DNA of 64,000 nucleotides from Pantoea vagans (GCF_001506165.1 NZ_CP011427.1:3472001-3536000), one strand, 5' to 3'. Positions 44,479 to 56,854 are shown, numbered from the stretch's first letter. Notes: generated from the letters alone by a model not told the origin. Made by a program: numbers and translations.

Positions 44479-45225
44479 ATGAAAGCACTTGAAGGCAAAA
44501 TTGCGCTGGTGACGGGCGCGTCGAAAGGCATTGGCGCCGCCATTGCTATGACTTTCGCGGCGGCCGGCGCCCGGGTAGTGGTGAATTATCGCCAGGACGA
44601 AGTGGGTGCGGCTGACGTGGTCACCGACATCTGTGCACTGGGCAGTGACGCCATCGCCGTACAGGCTGATATCTCCCGCGAGGCCGATGTGCAGCGTTTA
44701 TTCGCGCGCAGCATCGAGCAGTTTGGCGCACCGGATATCGTGGTCAATAACGCCGGTATTTTTCATCACGGTGACTTTACCGAACTCAGCATCAGCGAGA
44801 TGCAGCAACAACTCAATGTGAATGTGCTGGGCACACTGCTGGTCAGTCAACAAGCCGCCAGGCACTTCCCCGCGCGTGGCGGCACCATCATCAACCTCAG
44901 TGCGTTGAACAGCCAGCGCAGTTCCCCGGGTTCGGTATTGTGGGCCGCCACCAAAGGTGCCATTGATACCTTAACGCAGGGGCTGGCGCGCGAACTGGGA
45001 CCGCGTAATATCCGCGTTAACGCGTTGGCGCCGGGTATTATTTTGACGGAAGGGTTGCTGGCGGCGAAGAAGATGAATCCAGACGTCAAAGCCAAGCTGA
45101 TCGCGGCCACACCCTTAGGACGATTTGGTCTGCCGGAAGATGTTGCTCAGGTGGCGCTGTTTTTGGCCTCTGAAGAGTCAGCTTATGTGAGTGGTGAGCG
45201 AGTGCTGATTGCTGGCGGTGTGTAA
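44479..45225 (+). CDS. Short-chain dehydrogenase/reductase-fold protein with Trp in place of the catalytic Tyr
   Basis: The 248-residue SDR has the cofactor motif GKIALVTGASKGIGAAIAMT, NNAG in VVNNAGIFHHG, and INLSALNSQRSS carrying the catalytic-serine region. Where the family has YxxxK, this protein reads VLWAATKGAIDTL: Trp155 with Lys159. The DNA at 44941 is TGG, so this is not an ambiguous base in the sequence as given. The C-terminus (FLASEESAYVSGERVLIAGG) is intact. Without Tyr the normal oxidoreductase reaction should be lost or changed. I start at 44479 behind GGAGAGA; the upstream frame extension lacks a site. Confidence 0.88.
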   Translation: MKALEGKIALVTGASKGIGAAIAMTFAAAGARVVVNYRQDEVGAADVVTDICALGSDAIAVQADISREADVQRLFARSIEQFGAPDIVVNNAGIFHHGDFTELSISEMQQQLNVNVLGTLLVSQQAARHFPARGGTIINLSALNSQRSSPGSVLWAATKGAIDTLTQGLARELGPRNIRVNALAPGIILTEGLLAAKKMNPDVKAKLIAATPLGRFGLPEDVAQVALFLASEESAYVSGERVLIAGGV

Positions 45226-45244
45226 AATTTAGTTTACGCAATAA

Positions 45245-45275
45245 AAAAGGGACGCCGAAGCGTCCCTTTTATTTT
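45245..45275. terminator. Bidirectional rho-independent terminator between the SDR gene and deaD
   Basis: AAAAGGGACGC-CGAA-GCGTCCCTTTT with T-rich flanks on one side and A-rich on the other, so it can end transcripts from both directions. Confidence 0.9.
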
Positions 45276-45289
45276 TAAGCGATTAACGC

Positions 45290-47176
45290 TTATGCGTCAC
45301 GACGACGTGGTGCAGCAGCGCCGTCTTCACGACGTGGAGCACGACCGCCATCACGGCTGAAACGTCCGCCTTCACGACCACCTTCACGGCGCTCAGAGAA
45401 GCGACGCGGTGCGCCTTCACCACGAGGTGCGCCATTGCCACGACGCTCGCCATCACGGCCAGCAGGACGACGATCGCTACGCTCATGTACTGGCGCATCA
45501 CCCATCAGCTGCATATTCATCGGCTTGTTCAGAATACGCGTGCGAGTGAAGTGCTGCAGAACTTCGCCCGGCATGCCTTTCGGCAGTTCGATAGTTGAGT
45601 GAGTACCAAACAGCTTGATGTTACCGATGTAACGGCTGCTGATGTCGCCTTCGTTAGCAATCGCACCAACAATGTGACGAACTTCAACACCATCATCACG
45701 ACCCACTTCAATGCGGTACAGCTGCATTTCGCCAACGTCACGACGTTCGCGACGTGGAGCGCCATCACGGTCACCACGGCTTTCGCGTGGACCACGAGAG
45801 TCACGTGAGTCACGACGGTCATCACGATCGCGGAATTCACGACGTGGTGGACGCGGTGCTTCTGGTGGCAGAATCAGTGGACGTTCGCCCTGTGCCATTT
45901 TCAGCAGTGCTGCGGCCAGTGTTTCGATATCCAGATCTTCGCCCGGCTGCATTTTGCTCAGCAGTGCGCGGTACATATCCAGATCGCTGCTTTCCAGTTG
46001 TTGCTGTACTTTGGCGGCGAACTTAGCCAGACGACGCTCACCCAGCAGCTCTGCGTTTGGCAGCTCAACTTCTGGAATGGTCAGCTTCATGGTGCGCTCA
46101 ATGTTACGCAGCAGACGACGCTCGCGGTTCTCAACGAACAGCAGTGCGCGACCCGCACGGCCAGCACGGCCGGTACGACCGATACGGTGAACGTAAGACT
46201 CTGCGTCCATCGGGATGTCGTAGTTAACCACCAGGCTGATACGTTCAACGTCCAGACCACGAGCTGCAACATCGGTGGCGATCAGGATGTCGAGACGACC
46301 ATCTTTCAAACGCTCCAGCGTCTGCTCACGCAGTGCCTGATTCATGTCACCGTTCAGCGCGGCGCTGTTATAACCACTGCGCTCCAGCGCTTCGGCCACT
46401 TCCAGCGTCGCGTTTTTGGTACGCACGAAGATGATAGCCGCATCGAAATCTTCCGCTTCCAGGAAACGCACCAGCGCGTCAGTTTTACGGCCGTAGGCGG
46501 TCCAGTAAGACTGAGAGATATCAGGACGCGTAGTCATGCTTGACTGGATACGCACTTCCTGTGGATCTTTCATGAAGCGCTTAGTAATACGACGAATCGC
46601 TTCTGGCATGGTAGCTGAGAACAGCGCAGTCTGATGACCGTCTGGAATCTGCGCCATGATGGTTTCAACGTCTTCGATGAAGCCCATACGCAGCATTTCA
46701 TCCGCTTCGTCCAGCACCAGGCCACGCAGGTTAGACAGGTCTAAGGTGCCACGTTTCAGGTGATCCAGCAGACGGCCAGGCGTACCCACAACAACCTGTG
46801 GACCCTGACGCAGTGCACGCAACTGCACGTCATAACGTTGGCCGCCGTACAGGGCCACGACGTTGACGCCACGCATGTGTTTAGAGAATTCGGTCATGGC
46901 TTCAGCAACCTGAACAGCCAGTTCGCGAGTTGGAGCCAGCACCAAAATTTGCGGTGCTTTAACAGATGGATCAATGTTGTTCAGCAGCGGCAGGGAGAAT
47001 GCCGCCGTTTTACCACTACCGGTCTGCGCCATACCCAGCACATCACGGCCCGCCAGCAGGTGAGGAATACACTCAGCCTGGATTGGGGATGGCTTAACGT
47101 AGCCCATGCCGTTCAGTGATTCGAGGATGTCAGCGTTCAGGCCAAGGTCAGAAAAAGTGGTTTGAATATCAGTCAT
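45290..47176 (-). CDS. deaD: DeaD (CsdA), DEAD-box RNA helicase
   Basis: The 628-residue cold-shock helicase for ribosome assembly and mRNA unwinding. Motifs: FSDLGL Q-motif region, [36 protein letters not shown], and the C-terminal helicase motifs [14 protein letters not shown] and [10 protein letters not shown]. After a DbpA-like RNA-binding domain comes an Arg/Gly/Asp-rich tail (about 530-628) full of RR, RG and ER repeats. I start at the ATG at 47176 by alignment; a GTG three codons earlier has GAGG closer (4 bases). The small ORF yrbN ends 16 bp upstream. Confidence 0.97.
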   Translation of the reverse strand: MTDIQTTFSDLGLNADILESLNGMGYVKPSPIQAECIPHLLAGRDVLGMAQTGSGKTAAFSLPLLNNIDPSVKAPQILVLAPTRELAVQVAEAMTEFSKHMRGVNVVALYGGQRYDVQLRALRQGPQVVVGTPGRLLDHLKRGTLDLSNLRGLVLDEADEMLRMGFIEDVETIMAQIPDGHQTALFSATMPEAIRRITKRFMKDPQEVRIQSSMTTRPDISQSYWTAYGRKTDALVRFLEAEDFDAAIIFVRTKNATLEVAEALERSGYNSAALNGDMNQALREQTLERLKDGRLDILIATDVAARGLDVERISLVVNYDIPMDAESYVHRIGRTGRAGRAGRALLFVENRERRLLRNIERTMKLTIPEVELPNAELLGERRLAKFAAKVQQQLESSDLDMYRALLSKMQPGEDLDIETLAAALLKMAQGERPLILPPEAPRPPRREFRDRDDRRDSRDSRGPRESRGDRDGAPRRERRDVGEMQLYRIEVGRDDGVEVRHIVGAIANEGDISSRYIGNIKLFGTHSTIELPKGMPGEVLQHFTRTRILNKPMNMQLMGDAPVHERSDRRPAGRDGERRGNGAPRGEGAPRRFSERREGGREGGRFSRDGGRAPRREDGAAAPRRRDA

Positions 47177-47192
47177 GTAGTACACGTGCCTC

Positions 47193-47249
47193 TTAGATTG
47201 CGGCGGCCAGTCTACATAACTCGTCGTGAAAATTTTCAGTCATTTTCAT
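47193..47249 (-). CDS. yrbN: YrbN-like small ORF upstream of deaD (18 codons)
   Basis: [18 protein letters not shown] follows a start at 47249, a sequence strongly recalling E. coli YrbN, the small protein encoded between nlpI and deaD. It is too short for ordinary gene calling. Its stop is followed directly by GAGGCAC, which is the deaD ribosome-binding region, so translation of this ORF may open or control deaD. Here it is a little shorter than in E. coli. Confidence 0.75.
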   Translation of the reverse strand: MKMTENFHDELCRLAAAI

Positions 47250-47352
47250 CAAAAAGTGTGAACCGGCTCAAATTAGAAGTTTTGACGAACAGAAAAGCCC
47301 TCACCTTGAAGATGATGACTTTACAAGAATTCAGGCAAAAAAAGTTCGTCAG

Positions 47353-48237
47353 CTATTGCTGGTCAGATTCTGATAAATCGTCTTGTGTCTGGCCGAGTTG
47401 CGCCAGTTCCAACAATGCGTATCGGTGCTCAACAAAGTTGTTAACGTTGTTAGCCACCGCCAGTTTGAACAACGCTTTCGCGTCGTCCTTCTCCCCCAGA
47501 CTTAGGTAGTACTTACCTAAATAGAAGTTGGTTTCACTGAGATGTTCAGCGAGCGAGGTGTTATCCGTTGCGTCCGCCTTGAGACGTTCCATCAGCGTTT
47601 TTTCACTGATGTCGCCAAGGTAGAACTCGACAATATTCCATCCCCATTGGTCCCGGACCGCTTTGTCGTGGCGCTGTTGTAGCGCGACTTTCGCCTTGTC
47701 TGCATCCATATCGCTTTCAACGAGATAGAGCCAAAGGCTGCGGAAAGGATCGTTAGGATCGTCTTGATAAAACGCCAGCAGATCATCTTGCGCTAACTTG
47801 TATCGACCGCCGTAATAGAGGGCGATACCACGATTTAAATGCGCATAGTTGTAAGTTGGATCAAGCTCAAGTACAGAATCAAACGCTTCATAGGCAGCAT
47901 CAAAATTGCCTGCCTGCGTTAGATATATACCAAGGTAGTTAAACACCTCGGGCATATCTGGTCTTATAGACAGCGCTTGCGAAAAATCGTTCCGCGCTAA
48001 TGCCCTCAGACCCAAACTATCATACAACACTCCGCGCTCATATAATAGCTGTGCGCGTTCATCATCGGTGAGGGCACGACTGGCAAGAATTTGTTCCATG
48101 CGCGCCAGGATCACCTCTTGCTGCAGTGTGGGCTGCAAAGGTACTGCCAGAACTTCGTTCTTACGCCAATTGGAGTTGCTGCATCCTGCCAGCGTGATAG
48201 CTGTCGCAACAAAACACCAGCGCAAAAAAGGCTTCAT
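47353..48237 (-). CDS. nlpI: NlpI, outer-membrane TPR lipoprotein
   Basis: A 294-residue lipoprotein (identical length to E. coli) with lipobox [10 protein letters not shown], then TPR repeats ([60 protein letters not shown]). NlpI scaffolds peptidoglycan hydrolases and delivers MepS to the Prc protease. It lies between pnp and deaD as usual. Confidence 0.97.
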   Translation of the reverse strand: MKPFLRWCFVATAITLAGCSNSNWRKNEVLAVPLQPTLQQEVILARMEQILASRALTDDERAQLLYERGVLYDSLGLRALARNDFSQALSIRPDMPEVFNYLGIYLTQAGNFDAAYEAFDSVLELDPTYNYAHLNRGIALYYGGRYKLAQDDLLAFYQDDPNDPFRSLWLYLVESDMDADKAKVALQQRHDKAVRDQWGWNIVEFYLGDISEKTLMERLKADATDNTSLAEHLSETNFYLGKYYLSLGEKDDAKALFKLAVANNVNNFVEHRYALLELAQLGQTQDDLSESDQQ

Positions 48238-48326
48238 TTCCCACTCCCGAATACAAACATTGGGATAACCATCCTGTCATCCGCCTGCTGTGCACAAGGA
48301 TTCCCGCCCTCGCGATGATCCAAACA

Positions 48327-48351
48327 CCTCTCCCCGCAATGCAGGGAGAGG
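48327..48351 (-). terminator. Hairpin downstream of pnp
   Basis: CCTCTCCC-N9-GGGAGAGG gives an 8-bp stem 16 bp after the pnp stop. No strong T-run follows, so it may be a processing or 3'-stabilising element, with leaky termination into nlpI. Confidence 0.45.
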
Positions 48352-48366
48352 CCAATCAGTAAACGC

Positions 48367-50502
48367 TTACTCGGCGTCAGGTGCATCAGTCGCAGCAGTG
48401 GTTTCTTCCGCTGGTTTCTGCTCTGTCGCTTCTTTGATGCTCAGGCGTACGCGTCCCTGACGGTCCACTTCCATCACTTTCACTGGAACTTCCTGACCCA
48501 TCTGCAGGTAATCGGTCACTTTCTCAACGCGCTTATCAGCGATCTGAGAAATATGTACCAGACCTTCTTTACCGCCGCCGATGGCCACGAAGGCACCGAA
48601 ATCAACGATACGCGTCACTTTACCTTCGTAGATACGGCCGACTTCGATTTCAGCGGTAATCTGCTCGATACGACGAATCGCTTCTTTCGCTTTGTTGCCG
48701 TCGGTTGCAGCGATCTTCACGGTGCCATCATCTTCGATTTCGATGGTGGTGCCGGTTTCTTCGGTCAGAGCACGGATAACAGAACCGCCTTTACCGATGA
48801 CATCTTTGATCTTGTCTGCGCTGATCTTGATGGTGTAAATGCGCGGCGCGAACTCAGAGATTTCCTGACGCGGCGTGCTGATAGCCTGTTCCATCACGCT
48901 CAGAATGTGCAGACGCGCGCCCTTAGCCTGATTCAGCGCCACCTGCATGATTTCGCGGGTGATACCTTCAATTTTGATATCCATCTGCAGTGCAGTGATA
49001 CCGTCGCGGCTACCCGCAACTTTGAAGTCCATATCGCCAAGGTGATCTTCGTCACCCAGGATATCGGACAGAACCACGAAGTTTTCGTCTTCTTTAACCA
49101 GACCCATCGCGATACCGGCTACGGCCGCTTTGATTGGTACACCTGCATCCATCAGCGCCAGAGAAGCACCGCACACAGACGCCATTGAAGAAGAACCGTT
49201 GGATTCGGTGATTTCAGACACTACGCGAACGGTGTATGGGAACTCTTCCTGCTTAGGCATCACTGCCAGCACACCGCGCTTAGCCAAACGACCGTGACCG
49301 ATTTCACGACGCTTAGGTGAGCCAACCATACCGGTTTCGCCCACGGAGTACGGAGGGAAGTTATAGTGGAACAGGAAGCTGTCAGTGCGCTCGCCCATCA
49401 GCTCGTCCAGGCTCTGTGCATCACGCGCGGTACCCAGGGTAGCGGTAACCAGCGCCTGCGTTTCACCACGAGTGAACAGCGAAGAACCGTGAGTACGTGG
49501 CAGTACGCCAGTACGCACGTCCAGACCACGGATCATGTCTTTTTCACGACCATCGATACGCGGCTCACCACGGATGATGCGGCTACGCACAACACTTTTC
49601 TCAAGGTCATGAACGATGTCAGCGATTTCAGCCGCATCCAGCGACTCATCTTCCGCTTTTAATGCAGCGATGGTGGCATCTTTAACCACACCAACCTGAG
49701 TGTAACGCTCTTGTTTATCAGTGATGCGGTAAGCATCGCTGATACCGGTTTCAGCTAATGCCGCAACACGTGCAATCAACGCATCGTTGGCTGGCTCTGG
49801 CTGCCAGTCCCAACGCGGTTTGCCTGCTTCAGCAACCAGTGCGTTAATGTTTTCGATAACAACCTGCTGCTGATCGTGGCCAAACACCACTGCGCCCAGC
49901 ATCTGATCTTCAGTCAGAATTTCAGCTTCAGATTCAACCATCAGAACCGCGTTCTGCGTACCTGCAACCACCAGGTCCAGACGAGAGGTTTTGATCTCAT
50001 CAGCGGTTGGGTTCAGAACGTACTGGTCATTGATATAACCAACACGTGCAGCACCGATAGGGCCGTTGAATGGCAGGCCTGACAATGCCAGTGCAGCAGA
50101 GGCACCAATCATCGCAACGATATCTGGGTTGACCTGAGGGTTAACGGAAACAACGGTAGCGATAACCTGCACTTCGTTGATGAAACCTTCCGGGAACAGA
50201 GGACGTACCGGACGGTCAATCAGACGGGAGATCAGGGTTTCGCCTTCGCTTGGACGGCCTTCACGACGGAAGAAGCTACCCGGGATACGACCAGCAGCGT
50301 AAGTACGCTCCTGATAGTTAACCGTCAGCGGGAAGAAATCCTGACCTGGTTTGGTTTTTTTCTGGCCAACAACGGTAACGAATACCGCAGTGTCGTCCAT
50401 GCTCGCCATTACTGCTGCAGTGGCCTGGCGCGCCATCATGCCGGTTTCCAGCGTGACGGTATGCTGACCATATTGGAATTTGCGTACGATCGGGTTCAGC
50501 AA
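48367..50502 (-). CDS. pnp: Pnp, polynucleotide phosphorylase
   Basis: The 711-residue 3'-5' phosphorolytic exoribonuclease. Two RNase PH-like domains ([53 protein letters not shown]), then KH ([20 protein letters not shown]) and S1 ([20 protein letters not shown]) domains. It starts with TTG at 50502, as E. coli pnp does. The leader between rpsO and pnp is a place where RNase III and Pnp control their own mRNA in E. coli; hairpins there are compatible with that. Confidence 0.98.
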   Translation of the reverse strand: MLNPIVRKFQYGQHTVTLETGMMARQATAAVMASMDDTAVFVTVVGQKKTKPGQDFFPLTVNYQERTYAAGRIPGSFFRREGRPSEGETLISRLIDRPVRPLFPEGFINEVQVIATVVSVNPQVNPDIVAMIGASAALALSGLPFNGPIGAARVGYINDQYVLNPTADEIKTSRLDLVVAGTQNAVLMVESEAEILTEDQMLGAVVFGHDQQQVVIENINALVAEAGKPRWDWQPEPANDALIARVAALAETGISDAYRITDKQERYTQVGVVKDATIAALKAEDESLDAAEIADIVHDLEKSVVRSRIIRGEPRIDGREKDMIRGLDVRTGVLPRTHGSSLFTRGETQALVTATLGTARDAQSLDELMGERTDSFLFHYNFPPYSVGETGMVGSPKRREIGHGRLAKRGVLAVMPKQEEFPYTVRVVSEITESNGSSSMASVCGASLALMDAGVPIKAAVAGIAMGLVKEDENFVVLSDILGDEDHLGDMDFKVAGSRDGITALQMDIKIEGITREIMQVALNQAKGARLHILSVMEQAISTPRQEISEFAPRIYTIKISADKIKDVIGKGGSVIRALTEETGTTIEIEDDGTVKIAATDGNKAKEAIRRIEQITAEIEVGRIYEGKVTRIVDFGAFVAIGGGKEGLVHISQIADKRVEKVTDYLQMGQEVPVKVMEVDRQGRVRLSIKEATEQKPAEETTAATDAPDAE

Positions 50503-50702
50503 AATTTAAGTCCTTAAATTCGAGGGGCAAGCCCATTTTGGCTCGCCGGGATTTACCGATCTTTAGTTGCATCCTCGCGACTAATGACAATCTTCAACCG
50601 CTCTGGCGGTAAAGCCTCTCATTAGCCGCGCGAAACGCTGCAAGCAAAGATCACTCTCAGCAACAATACATGAGTTTGGTACGGATTGCTGCGGATTGCT
50701 CG

Positions 50703-50730
50703 AAAAAAGGGGCCATAAAGGCCCCCTTTT
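50703..50730 (-). terminator. Rho-independent terminator of rpsO
   Basis: On the minus strand GGGGCC-TTTAT-GGCCCC is followed by six T. It separates rpsO from pnp; partial read-through is known in E. coli. Confidence 0.9.
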
Positions 50731-50812
50731 CGCGAAACTCGCACAAATCTGATCGTCAGATGCGGTTTTCTGCATACTGCATGCACTACATCGTTGATCA
50801 GATTCTTCAGAC

Positions 50813-51082
50813 TTAGCGACGCAGACCCAGGGTTTCGATCAGGCTGGTGTAGCGAGCAACGTCTTTACGCTTCAGGTAGTCCAGCAGCTTACGACGCTGA
50901 GATACCATGCGCAGCAGACCGCGACGGCTGTGGTGGTCTTTCTTGTGCTCAGAGAAGTGACCCTGCAGGTGGTTAATCTGAGCAGTCAGCAGAGCAACCT
51001 GAACTTCAGTTGAACCGCTGTCGTTAGCACCACGACCGAATTTAGCAACGATCTCTGCTTTAGCTTCTACGCTTAGAGACAT
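50813..51082 (-). CDS. rpsO: Ribosomal protein S15
   Basis: The 89-residue S15 protein binds 16S rRNA helices 20-22 early in 30S assembly. Full match: [52 protein letters not shown] and [20 protein letters not shown]. In E. coli S15 represses its own translation through a leader pseudoknot; the 5' region here (51083-51140) is the equivalent place. Confidence 0.99.
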   Translation of the reverse strand: MSLSVEAKAEIVAKFGRGANDSGSTEVQVALLTAQINHLQGHFSEHKKDHHSRRGLLRMVSQRRKLLDYLKRKDVARYTSLIETLGLRR

Positions 51083-51217
51083 AATAAACTCCAGATAAAA
51101 AAATGAATGTATGGGTGCCGATCTCTAATTCAGCAGCCCGCTTTTAAAGCCGCGCTATTCTACTCTTCGCCCGATAGCAACGCAAATGCGTCGTAAAGGC
51201 TAACGCCTGTGTTTCGA

Positions 51218-52162
51218 TTAGGCGGGAAACTCAACCACCAGACGACGCGGCGCGACACGCCCATCATCCGCGATTTCAGCCATACCAATGAATTTATGGC
51301 CGTCACCTTCCGTGACTCGCACCAAACCCTGTTCAGGCGCATTCGCCACCTGGACCGGCATACCTTGTTTGAAAAAGGCAGCCACAGAAGGGAGCAAATT
51401 CACGATGGGAAACTCTTCTGCCGGGCTGTCCATCGGTAACAGCAAGGCGTCCAGAGAGGTGTAATCCGGCGTTTCAGTGGCATTAACTGCAGCGGCCATC
51501 TCTTGCAGCTGTTCCAGCGTGATCATTCTTTCAATCGGATATCGTGCCACCTGCAAACGGCGCAGCATAATCACATGCGCACCGCAGCCGAGCTTTTCAC
51601 CCAAATCATCGATGATGGTGCGGATGTAAGTGCCTTTGGAGACATGAATCTCCAGCTCCAGTTCATCGCCTTCCCAGCGGATAAACTGCAGTTCGAATAC
51701 ACGGATGGGGCGTGCTTCACGCGGAACAGTAATGCCTTCGCGCGCATACTCGTACAGCTTACGACCCTGATACTTGAGTGCGGAGAACATGGTCGGCACC
51801 TGCATGGTGTCACCACGAAAGCTCTCCAGCGCATCGTCCAACATCGCCTGGTTAAAGGTCACCGGGCGTGTTTCGACGATATTACCATCGGCATCTGAGG
51901 TATCCGTGCGCTCACCCAATCGTGCAATCACACGATATCGTTTATCCGAATCGAGCAGAAACTGCGAGAACTTGGTCGCTTCACCGAGACAAACTGGCAA
52001 CATGCCGGTTGCCAGGGGATCCAGCGCGCCGGTGTGGCCCGCTCGATTAGCATTAAACAGGCGCTTCACTTTCTGCAAAACATCATTAGAGGATGCACCC
52101 TGATGCTTATCCAGCAAAAACACACCGTGGACGTCGCGACCGCGACGACGAGGACGACTCAT
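51218..52162 (-). CDS. truB: TruB, tRNA pseudouridine-55 synthase
   Basis: A 314-residue enzyme forming pseudouridine at position 55 of tRNAs. It has the catalytic aspartate motif [20 protein letters not shown], the KRY region ([20 protein letters not shown]) and a C-terminal PUA-like domain. Length equals E. coli. Its ATG overlaps the rbfA stop by one base. Confidence 0.97.
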   Translation of the reverse strand: MSRPRRRGRDVHGVFLLDKHQGASSNDVLQKVKRLFNANRAGHTGALDPLATGMLPVCLGEATKFSQFLLDSDKRYRVIARLGERTDTSDADGNIVETRPVTFNQAMLDDALESFRGDTMQVPTMFSALKYQGRKLYEYAREGITVPREARPIRVFELQFIRWEGDELELEIHVSKGTYIRTIIDDLGEKLGCGAHVIMLRRLQVARYPIERMITLEQLQEMAAAVNATETPDYTSLDALLLPMDSPAEEFPIVNLLPSVAAFFKQGMPVQVANAPEQGLVRVTEGDGHKFIGMAEIADDGRVAPRRLVVEFPA

Positions 52163-52569
52163 CAGTCCTCCTTGTCATCTTCCGCCGGGCTTTCACCACG
52201 ACGCTCAACATCACTCTTGATAACGTTACTGACGAGGTTAGACATGCGCATACCTTCAATCAGTGAGTTGTCATAGAAGAAGGTTAACTCCGGCACGATA
52301 CGCAGACGCATCGCTTTACCCACCAGAATACGGATATAACCTGAGGCTTCTTTCAGCGCTTTCAGGCCATTTTTTACCGCATCTTCGTCCTGATCATTCA
52401 GGAAGGTTACGAACACTTTGGCGTAAGCCAGATCGCGTGACACTTCCACGCCAGAGACGGTCACCATCATGCCAAGACGCGGATCTTTGATTTCGCGCTG
52501 CAGGATGATAGCGATTTCTTTTTGCAGTTCCTGAGATACGCGCTGTGGGCGGCCAAATTCTTTTGCCAT
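52162..52569 (-). CDS. rbfA: RbfA, 30S ribosome-binding factor
   Basis: The 135-residue KH-type protein of 16S rRNA maturation and cold adaptation. Match: [61 protein letters not shown] start at the ATG at 52569; five codons of open frame upstream are not in the family. Confidence 0.97.
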   Translation of the reverse strand: MAKEFGRPQRVSQELQKEIAIILQREIKDPRLGMMVTVSGVEVSRDLAYAKVFVTFLNDQDEDAVKNGLKALKEASGYIRILVGKAMRLRIVPELTFFYDNSLIEGMRMSNLVSNVIKSDVERRGESPAEDDKED

Positions 52570-52634
52570 TTTTCTTTCTCCCAAATAATTCGGGAGGCCA
52601 GAGGCCTCCCAAATTGCAACACATCAGACAATAA

Positions 52635-55325
52635 TCAATCGATGGTGCGTTTAATTTCAATCACTTCAAAGACTTCGATCATATCGCCAACACGAACGTC
52701 GTTGTAGTTCTTCACGCCGATACCACACTCCATGCCATTACGCACTTCGTTGACATCGTCTTTAAAGCGACGCAGAGATTCCAGCTCGCCTTCGTAAATC
52801 ACCACGTTGTCGCGCAGAACGCGAATCGGGTTGTGACGTTTGATGTTGCCTTCGGTGACCATACAGCCTGCGATAGCGCCGAACTTCGGTGACTTGAACA
52901 CGTCACGTACTGCAGCCAGACCGATAATCTGCTGTTTGAACTCTGGCGCCAACATACCGCTCATTGCCGCTTTAACTTCGTCGATCAGATTATAGATGAC
53001 GGAGTAGTAACGCAGGTCAACGTTTTCAGCATCAATCACGCGGCGAGCAGAAGCATCAGCACGCACGTTGAAGCCGAGGATGATCGCGTTGGATGCTGCA
53101 GCCAGGGTTGCGTCAGTTTCGGTGATACCACCCACGCCTGAACCAATGATGCGTACTTTCACTTCGTCGGTAGAGAGTTTCAGCAGAGAGTCGGAGATCG
53201 CTTCCACAGAACCCTGTACGTCGGATTTCAGTACGATGTTCAGCTCGGACACTTCGCCTTCGGTCATGTTGGCGAACATGTTCTCCAACTTCGACTTCTG
53301 CTGACGCGCCAGCTTCACTTCGCGGAACTTGCCCTGACGATACAGTGCAACTTCACGTGCTTTCTTCTCATCACGAACCACAGTCGCTTCATCACCTGCT
53401 GCTGGCACACCAGACAGACCAAGGATTTCCACTGGAATCGATGGACCCGCTTCCAGTACTTCGCGGCCCAGTTCGTCACGCATCGCACGGACACGGCCGT
53501 ATTCGAAGCCACAGAGTACGATATCGCCTTTGTTCAGCGTACCTTCACGCACCAGTACGGTAGCAACCGGACCACGACCTTTGTCGAGGAACGATTCGAT
53601 AACCACACCGCTTGCCATACCTGCACGAATCGCCGTCAGCTCCAGGACTTCAGCCTGCAGCAGAATCGCATTCAGCAGGTCATCAATACCGGTACCGGCT
53701 TTCGCAGAGACGTTAACGAACATGTTTTCGCCGCCCCACTCTTCGGGAATGATACCGTACTGAGTCAGTTCGTTTTTAACACGATCGGGATCGGCTTCTG
53801 GCTTATCGATTTTGTTCACAGCAACCACAACCGGCACCTGCGCCGCTTTTGCGTGCTGGATAGCTTCGATGGTCTGCGGCATCACGCCGTCATCCGCGGC
53901 AACAACCAGGATAACGATATCCGTTGCCTGAGCACCACGAGCACGCATAGCGGTAAACGCGGCGTGACCTGGGGTATCCAGGAAGGTGATCATACCGTTG
54001 TCAGTTTCAACGTGGTATGCACCGATATGCTGAGTAATACCGCCAGCCTCGCCAGAGGCGACTTTGGTTGAGCGGATATAGTCGAGCAGTGACGTTTTAC
54101 CGTGGTCAACGTGGCCCATGATGGTCACGACCGGCGCGCGGCTCTCTTGCGCAGCATCGGTATCACGGTCGTCCATTACCGCTTCTTCCAGCTCATTCTC
54201 ACGGCGCAGGATCACTTTGTGACCCATTTCTTCCGCAACCATCTGAGCCGTTTCCTGGTCGATGACCTGGTTGATGGTCGCCATGGCGCCCATCTTCATC
54301 ATCGCTTTAACCACCAGAGAGCCTTTGATTGCCATTTTATTGGCCAGCTCAGCAACGGAGATAGTTTCACCGATGATGACATCGCGGTTCACTGCCTGTG
54401 CTGGCTTGTTAAAGCCCTGCTGCAGTGAGCTTGGTTTACGGTGCTTGCCACCTTTACCGCCACGTACCTGAGCACGTGCTTCTTCGCGGTCGGTTTTCGC
54501 TTCAGAATGTTTGTTGCCTTTCTTCACCGGGCGAGCCGCTTTAGCGGTACGCGTGCGCGCACGGCCAGCTTCAACTTGACGATCGTTCTCGTCTTCAGCC
54601 TGACGGGCATGGGTCGAGGTAGTGACGTGATAATCACCTTTATCCTCTTCTTCAGGTTTTTCCCATTCCGCTGCTTTTTCTTCAGCCAGGCGTTTAGCTT
54701 CTTCTGCCACGCGACGGGCATCTTGTTCTAGCTTACGACGCGCTTCTTCTTCTGATTTACGTTTCAGTTCAGCCGCTTCGGCTTCACGACGGGCTTTATC
54801 AGATTGCGCAGCCTTGGTTACTTCGTCGGTAGGTTGATTAGTCACTTTCTCATTTTCCGCTGCTTCACGCTTAGCCTTGTCAGCGGCTTCGCGCTTGGCT
54901 TTATCTTCGGCTTCACGTTGCGCTTTTTGTTCAGCTTCGCGACGGGCTTGTTCTTCCGCCTCGCGACGCGCCTGCTCTTCCGCTTCACGCTGCGCCTCGG
55001 CTTCAGCTTCTGCCTGAGCTTGCTCAGACTCTGCATCACCTTTCACGTATGTGCGCTTTTTGCGGACTTCGATTTGCACCGACTTACTTTTACCCCCGGT
55101 GACGGGAATATTCAAGGTGCTGCGCGTTTTGCGCTGCAAAGTCAGTTTACTTGAACCTGTCTGACCGTGCTCACGATTCAAATGGGACAGTAAGGTTTCT
55201 TTCTCTTGCTGGGATACCGCATCGTTTTCAGACTTGCGGATCCCTGCATCAGCAAATTGCTGTACCAGGCGATCGACCGGAGTCTGAATTTCGGCGGCCA
55301 GCGATTTTACGGTTACATCTGTCAT
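52635..55325 (-). CDS. infB: InfB, translation initiation factor IF-2
   Basis: The 896-residue GTPase that places initiator tRNA on the ribosome. The N-terminal helical part is an Ala/Glu/Arg/Lys-rich segment of near repeats (residues ~100-220, of the type [18 protein letters not shown]), followed by domain linkers and the GTPase domain. The GTPase motifs are [28 protein letters not shown] and NKIDKP. C-terminal beta-barrel domains bind fMet-tRNA. The low-complexity repeats are coding, not a DNA repeat family. An internal start giving a shorter IF2 form is likely, as in E. coli. Confidence 0.98.
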   Translation of the reverse strand: MTDVTVKSLAAEIQTPVDRLVQQFADAGIRKSENDAVSQQEKETLLSHLNREHGQTGSSKLTLQRKTRSTLNIPVTGGKSKSVQIEVRKKRTYVKGDAESEQAQAEAEAEAQREAEEQARREAEEQARREAEQKAQREAEDKAKREAADKAKREAAENEKVTNQPTDEVTKAAQSDKARREAEAAELKRKSEEEARRKLEQDARRVAEEAKRLAEEKAAEWEKPEEEDKGDYHVTTSTHARQAEDENDRQVEAGRARTRTAKAARPVKKGNKHSEAKTDREEARAQVRGGKGGKHRKPSSLQQGFNKPAQAVNRDVIIGETISVAELANKMAIKGSLVVKAMMKMGAMATINQVIDQETAQMVAEEMGHKVILRRENELEEAVMDDRDTDAAQESRAPVVTIMGHVDHGKTSLLDYIRSTKVASGEAGGITQHIGAYHVETDNGMITFLDTPGHAAFTAMRARGAQATDIVILVVAADDGVMPQTIEAIQHAKAAQVPVVVAVNKIDKPEADPDRVKNELTQYGIIPEEWGGENMFVNVSAKAGTGIDDLLNAILLQAEVLELTAIRAGMASGVVIESFLDKGRGPVATVLVREGTLNKGDIVLCGFEYGRVRAMRDELGREVLEAGPSIPVEILGLSGVPAAGDEATVVRDEKKAREVALYRQGKFREVKLARQQKSKLENMFANMTEGEVSELNIVLKSDVQGSVEAISDSLLKLSTDEVKVRIIGSGVGGITETDATLAAASNAIILGFNVRADASARRVIDAENVDLRYYSVIYNLIDEVKAAMSGMLAPEFKQQIIGLAAVRDVFKSPKFGAIAGCMVTEGNIKRHNPIRVLRDNVVIYEGELESLRRFKDDVNEVRNGMECGIGVKNYNDVRVGDMIEVFEVIEIKRTID

Positions 55326-55342
55326 GCTGTTCCTTCCTGTTA

Positions 55343-56830
55343 TTACGCGTCATCGCCGAACCAGCAGATATTACGTGCAGCCATGATCAGCGCACCGGCC
55401 TTCTCATCATCCAGCCCTTCAATATCTGTCAGATCGTCAACACCTTGCTCAGCGAGATCTTCCAGCGTGCAAACGCCGATAGACGCCAGGCGATACGCCA
55501 GCGCACGATCTAAGCCCTCAAGATTCAGAAGATCCTCAGCGGGCTCCTGATTACCAAGGCTCTCTTCTTTCGCTAATGCCAGGGTGGTTAACGCATTTTT
55601 TGCTCGTTCACGCAGGGCTTCAATGGTCTCTTCGTCGAGGCCGTCGATTTCCAGCAGCTCGTTGATTGGCACATAAGCCAATTCTTCCAGCGAAGAGAAG
55701 CCCTCTTCCACCAGAACGGTGGCGAACTCTTCGTCGATGTCGAGATGTTTGGTGAACATATCGATCGCTGCGTGGGCTTCAGCCTGATGCTTAGCCTGCA
55801 GATCATCGACGGTCATCACGTTCAGTTCCCAGCCACTCAGTTGGGAAGCCAGACGCACGTTTTGGCCGTTACGGCCGATCGCTTGAGCCAGATTGCCGGC
55901 TTCAACCGCGATATCCATGGTGTGATTGTCTTCATCCACCACGATTGACGCCACATCGGCTGGTGCCATGGCGTTAATGACGAATTGCGCGGGGTTATCG
56001 TCCCACAGCACAATATCGATACGCTCGCCACCCAGTTCGCTTGAAACAGCCTGCACACGCGCACCGCGCATACCGACACAAGCACCCACGGGATCGATAC
56101 GTTTATCGTTGGTCTTCACGGCAATTTTTGCACGTGAGCCCGGATCGCGTGCTGCCGCTTTGATCTCGATAACTTCTTCGCCGATTTCTGGTACTTCAAT
56201 GCGGAACAGCTCGATCAGCATTTCCGGCTTAGAACGGGTCACAAACAGCTGCGCGCCACGTGCTTCTGGACGCACGGCATACAGCACACCGCGAATACGG
56301 TCGCCCGGGCGGAAGTTTTCGCGTGGCAGCATGTCTTCACGACCAATCACAGCTTCAGCATTGCTGCCGAGGTCCAGTGAAATGCTATCGCGGTTCACTT
56401 TTTTCACCACGCCGGTGATGATCTCACCTTCGTGCTGACGGAACTGATCAACCACCATCGCGCGCTCAGCTTCGCGCACTTTCTGCACGATAACCTGCTT
56501 CGCGGTTTGCGTAGTGATACGGTCGAAGGTCACAGATTCGATCTGATCTTCAACGTATTCGCCCAGATTGAACGCTTCATCTTCGAAGCGAGCGGCATCC
56601 AGCGTAATCTCACGGGTCGGCTGAGTAACTTCTTCAACAATCTGCCAGCGACGGAAAGTATCGAAATCGCCGCTGCGGCGGTCGATGCTGACGCGCACTT
56701 CGATCTCTTGCTCATACTTCTTTTTGGTCGCAGTGGCCAAAGCGCTCTCCAGCGCTTCGAAGATTTTCTCACGCGGCAGGGCTTTTTCGTTAGAAACGGC
56801 TTCTACTACAGCTAAGATCTCTTTGTTCAT
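55343..56830 (-). CDS. nusA: NusA, transcription elongation/termination factor
   Basis: A 495-residue NusA with the N-terminal RNA-polymerase-binding domain ([20 protein letters not shown]), S1 and two KH domains ([20 protein letters not shown]), and two C-terminal acidic repeats ([40 protein letters not shown]). Length equals E. coli (495). I start at the ATG at 56830 by alignment; a further five codons are open. It lies between rimP and infB. Confidence 0.98.
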   Translation of the reverse strand: MNKEILAVVEAVSNEKALPREKIFEALESALATATKKKYEQEIEVRVSIDRRSGDFDTFRRWQIVEEVTQPTREITLDAARFEDEAFNLGEYVEDQIESVTFDRITTQTAKQVIVQKVREAERAMVVDQFRQHEGEIITGVVKKVNRDSISLDLGSNAEAVIGREDMLPRENFRPGDRIRGVLYAVRPEARGAQLFVTRSKPEMLIELFRIEVPEIGEEVIEIKAAARDPGSRAKIAVKTNDKRIDPVGACVGMRGARVQAVSSELGGERIDIVLWDDNPAQFVINAMAPADVASIVVDEDNHTMDIAVEAGNLAQAIGRNGQNVRLASQLSGWELNVMTVDDLQAKHQAEAHAAIDMFTKHLDIDEEFATVLVEEGFSSLEELAYVPINELLEIDGLDEETIEALRERAKNALTTLALAKEESLGNQEPAEDLLNLEGLDRALAYRLASIGVCTLEDLAEQGVDDLTDIEGLDDEKAGALIMAARNICWFGDDA

Positions 56831-56854
56831 CCTGGTTAGCCTCAATCCGGACTT

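Noticed and set aside
50512..50812. SraG-like small RNA between pnp and rpsO
   Set aside because: E. coli encodes one here on the opposite strand, but I could not identify a promoter and terminator pair for it on the plus strand.
54590..55020. Repeat-rich DNA inside infB that looks like a tandem array
   Set aside because: It codes for the Ala/Glu/Arg/Lys-rich helical linker of IF2; repeats arise from protein low complexity, not from a DNA element.
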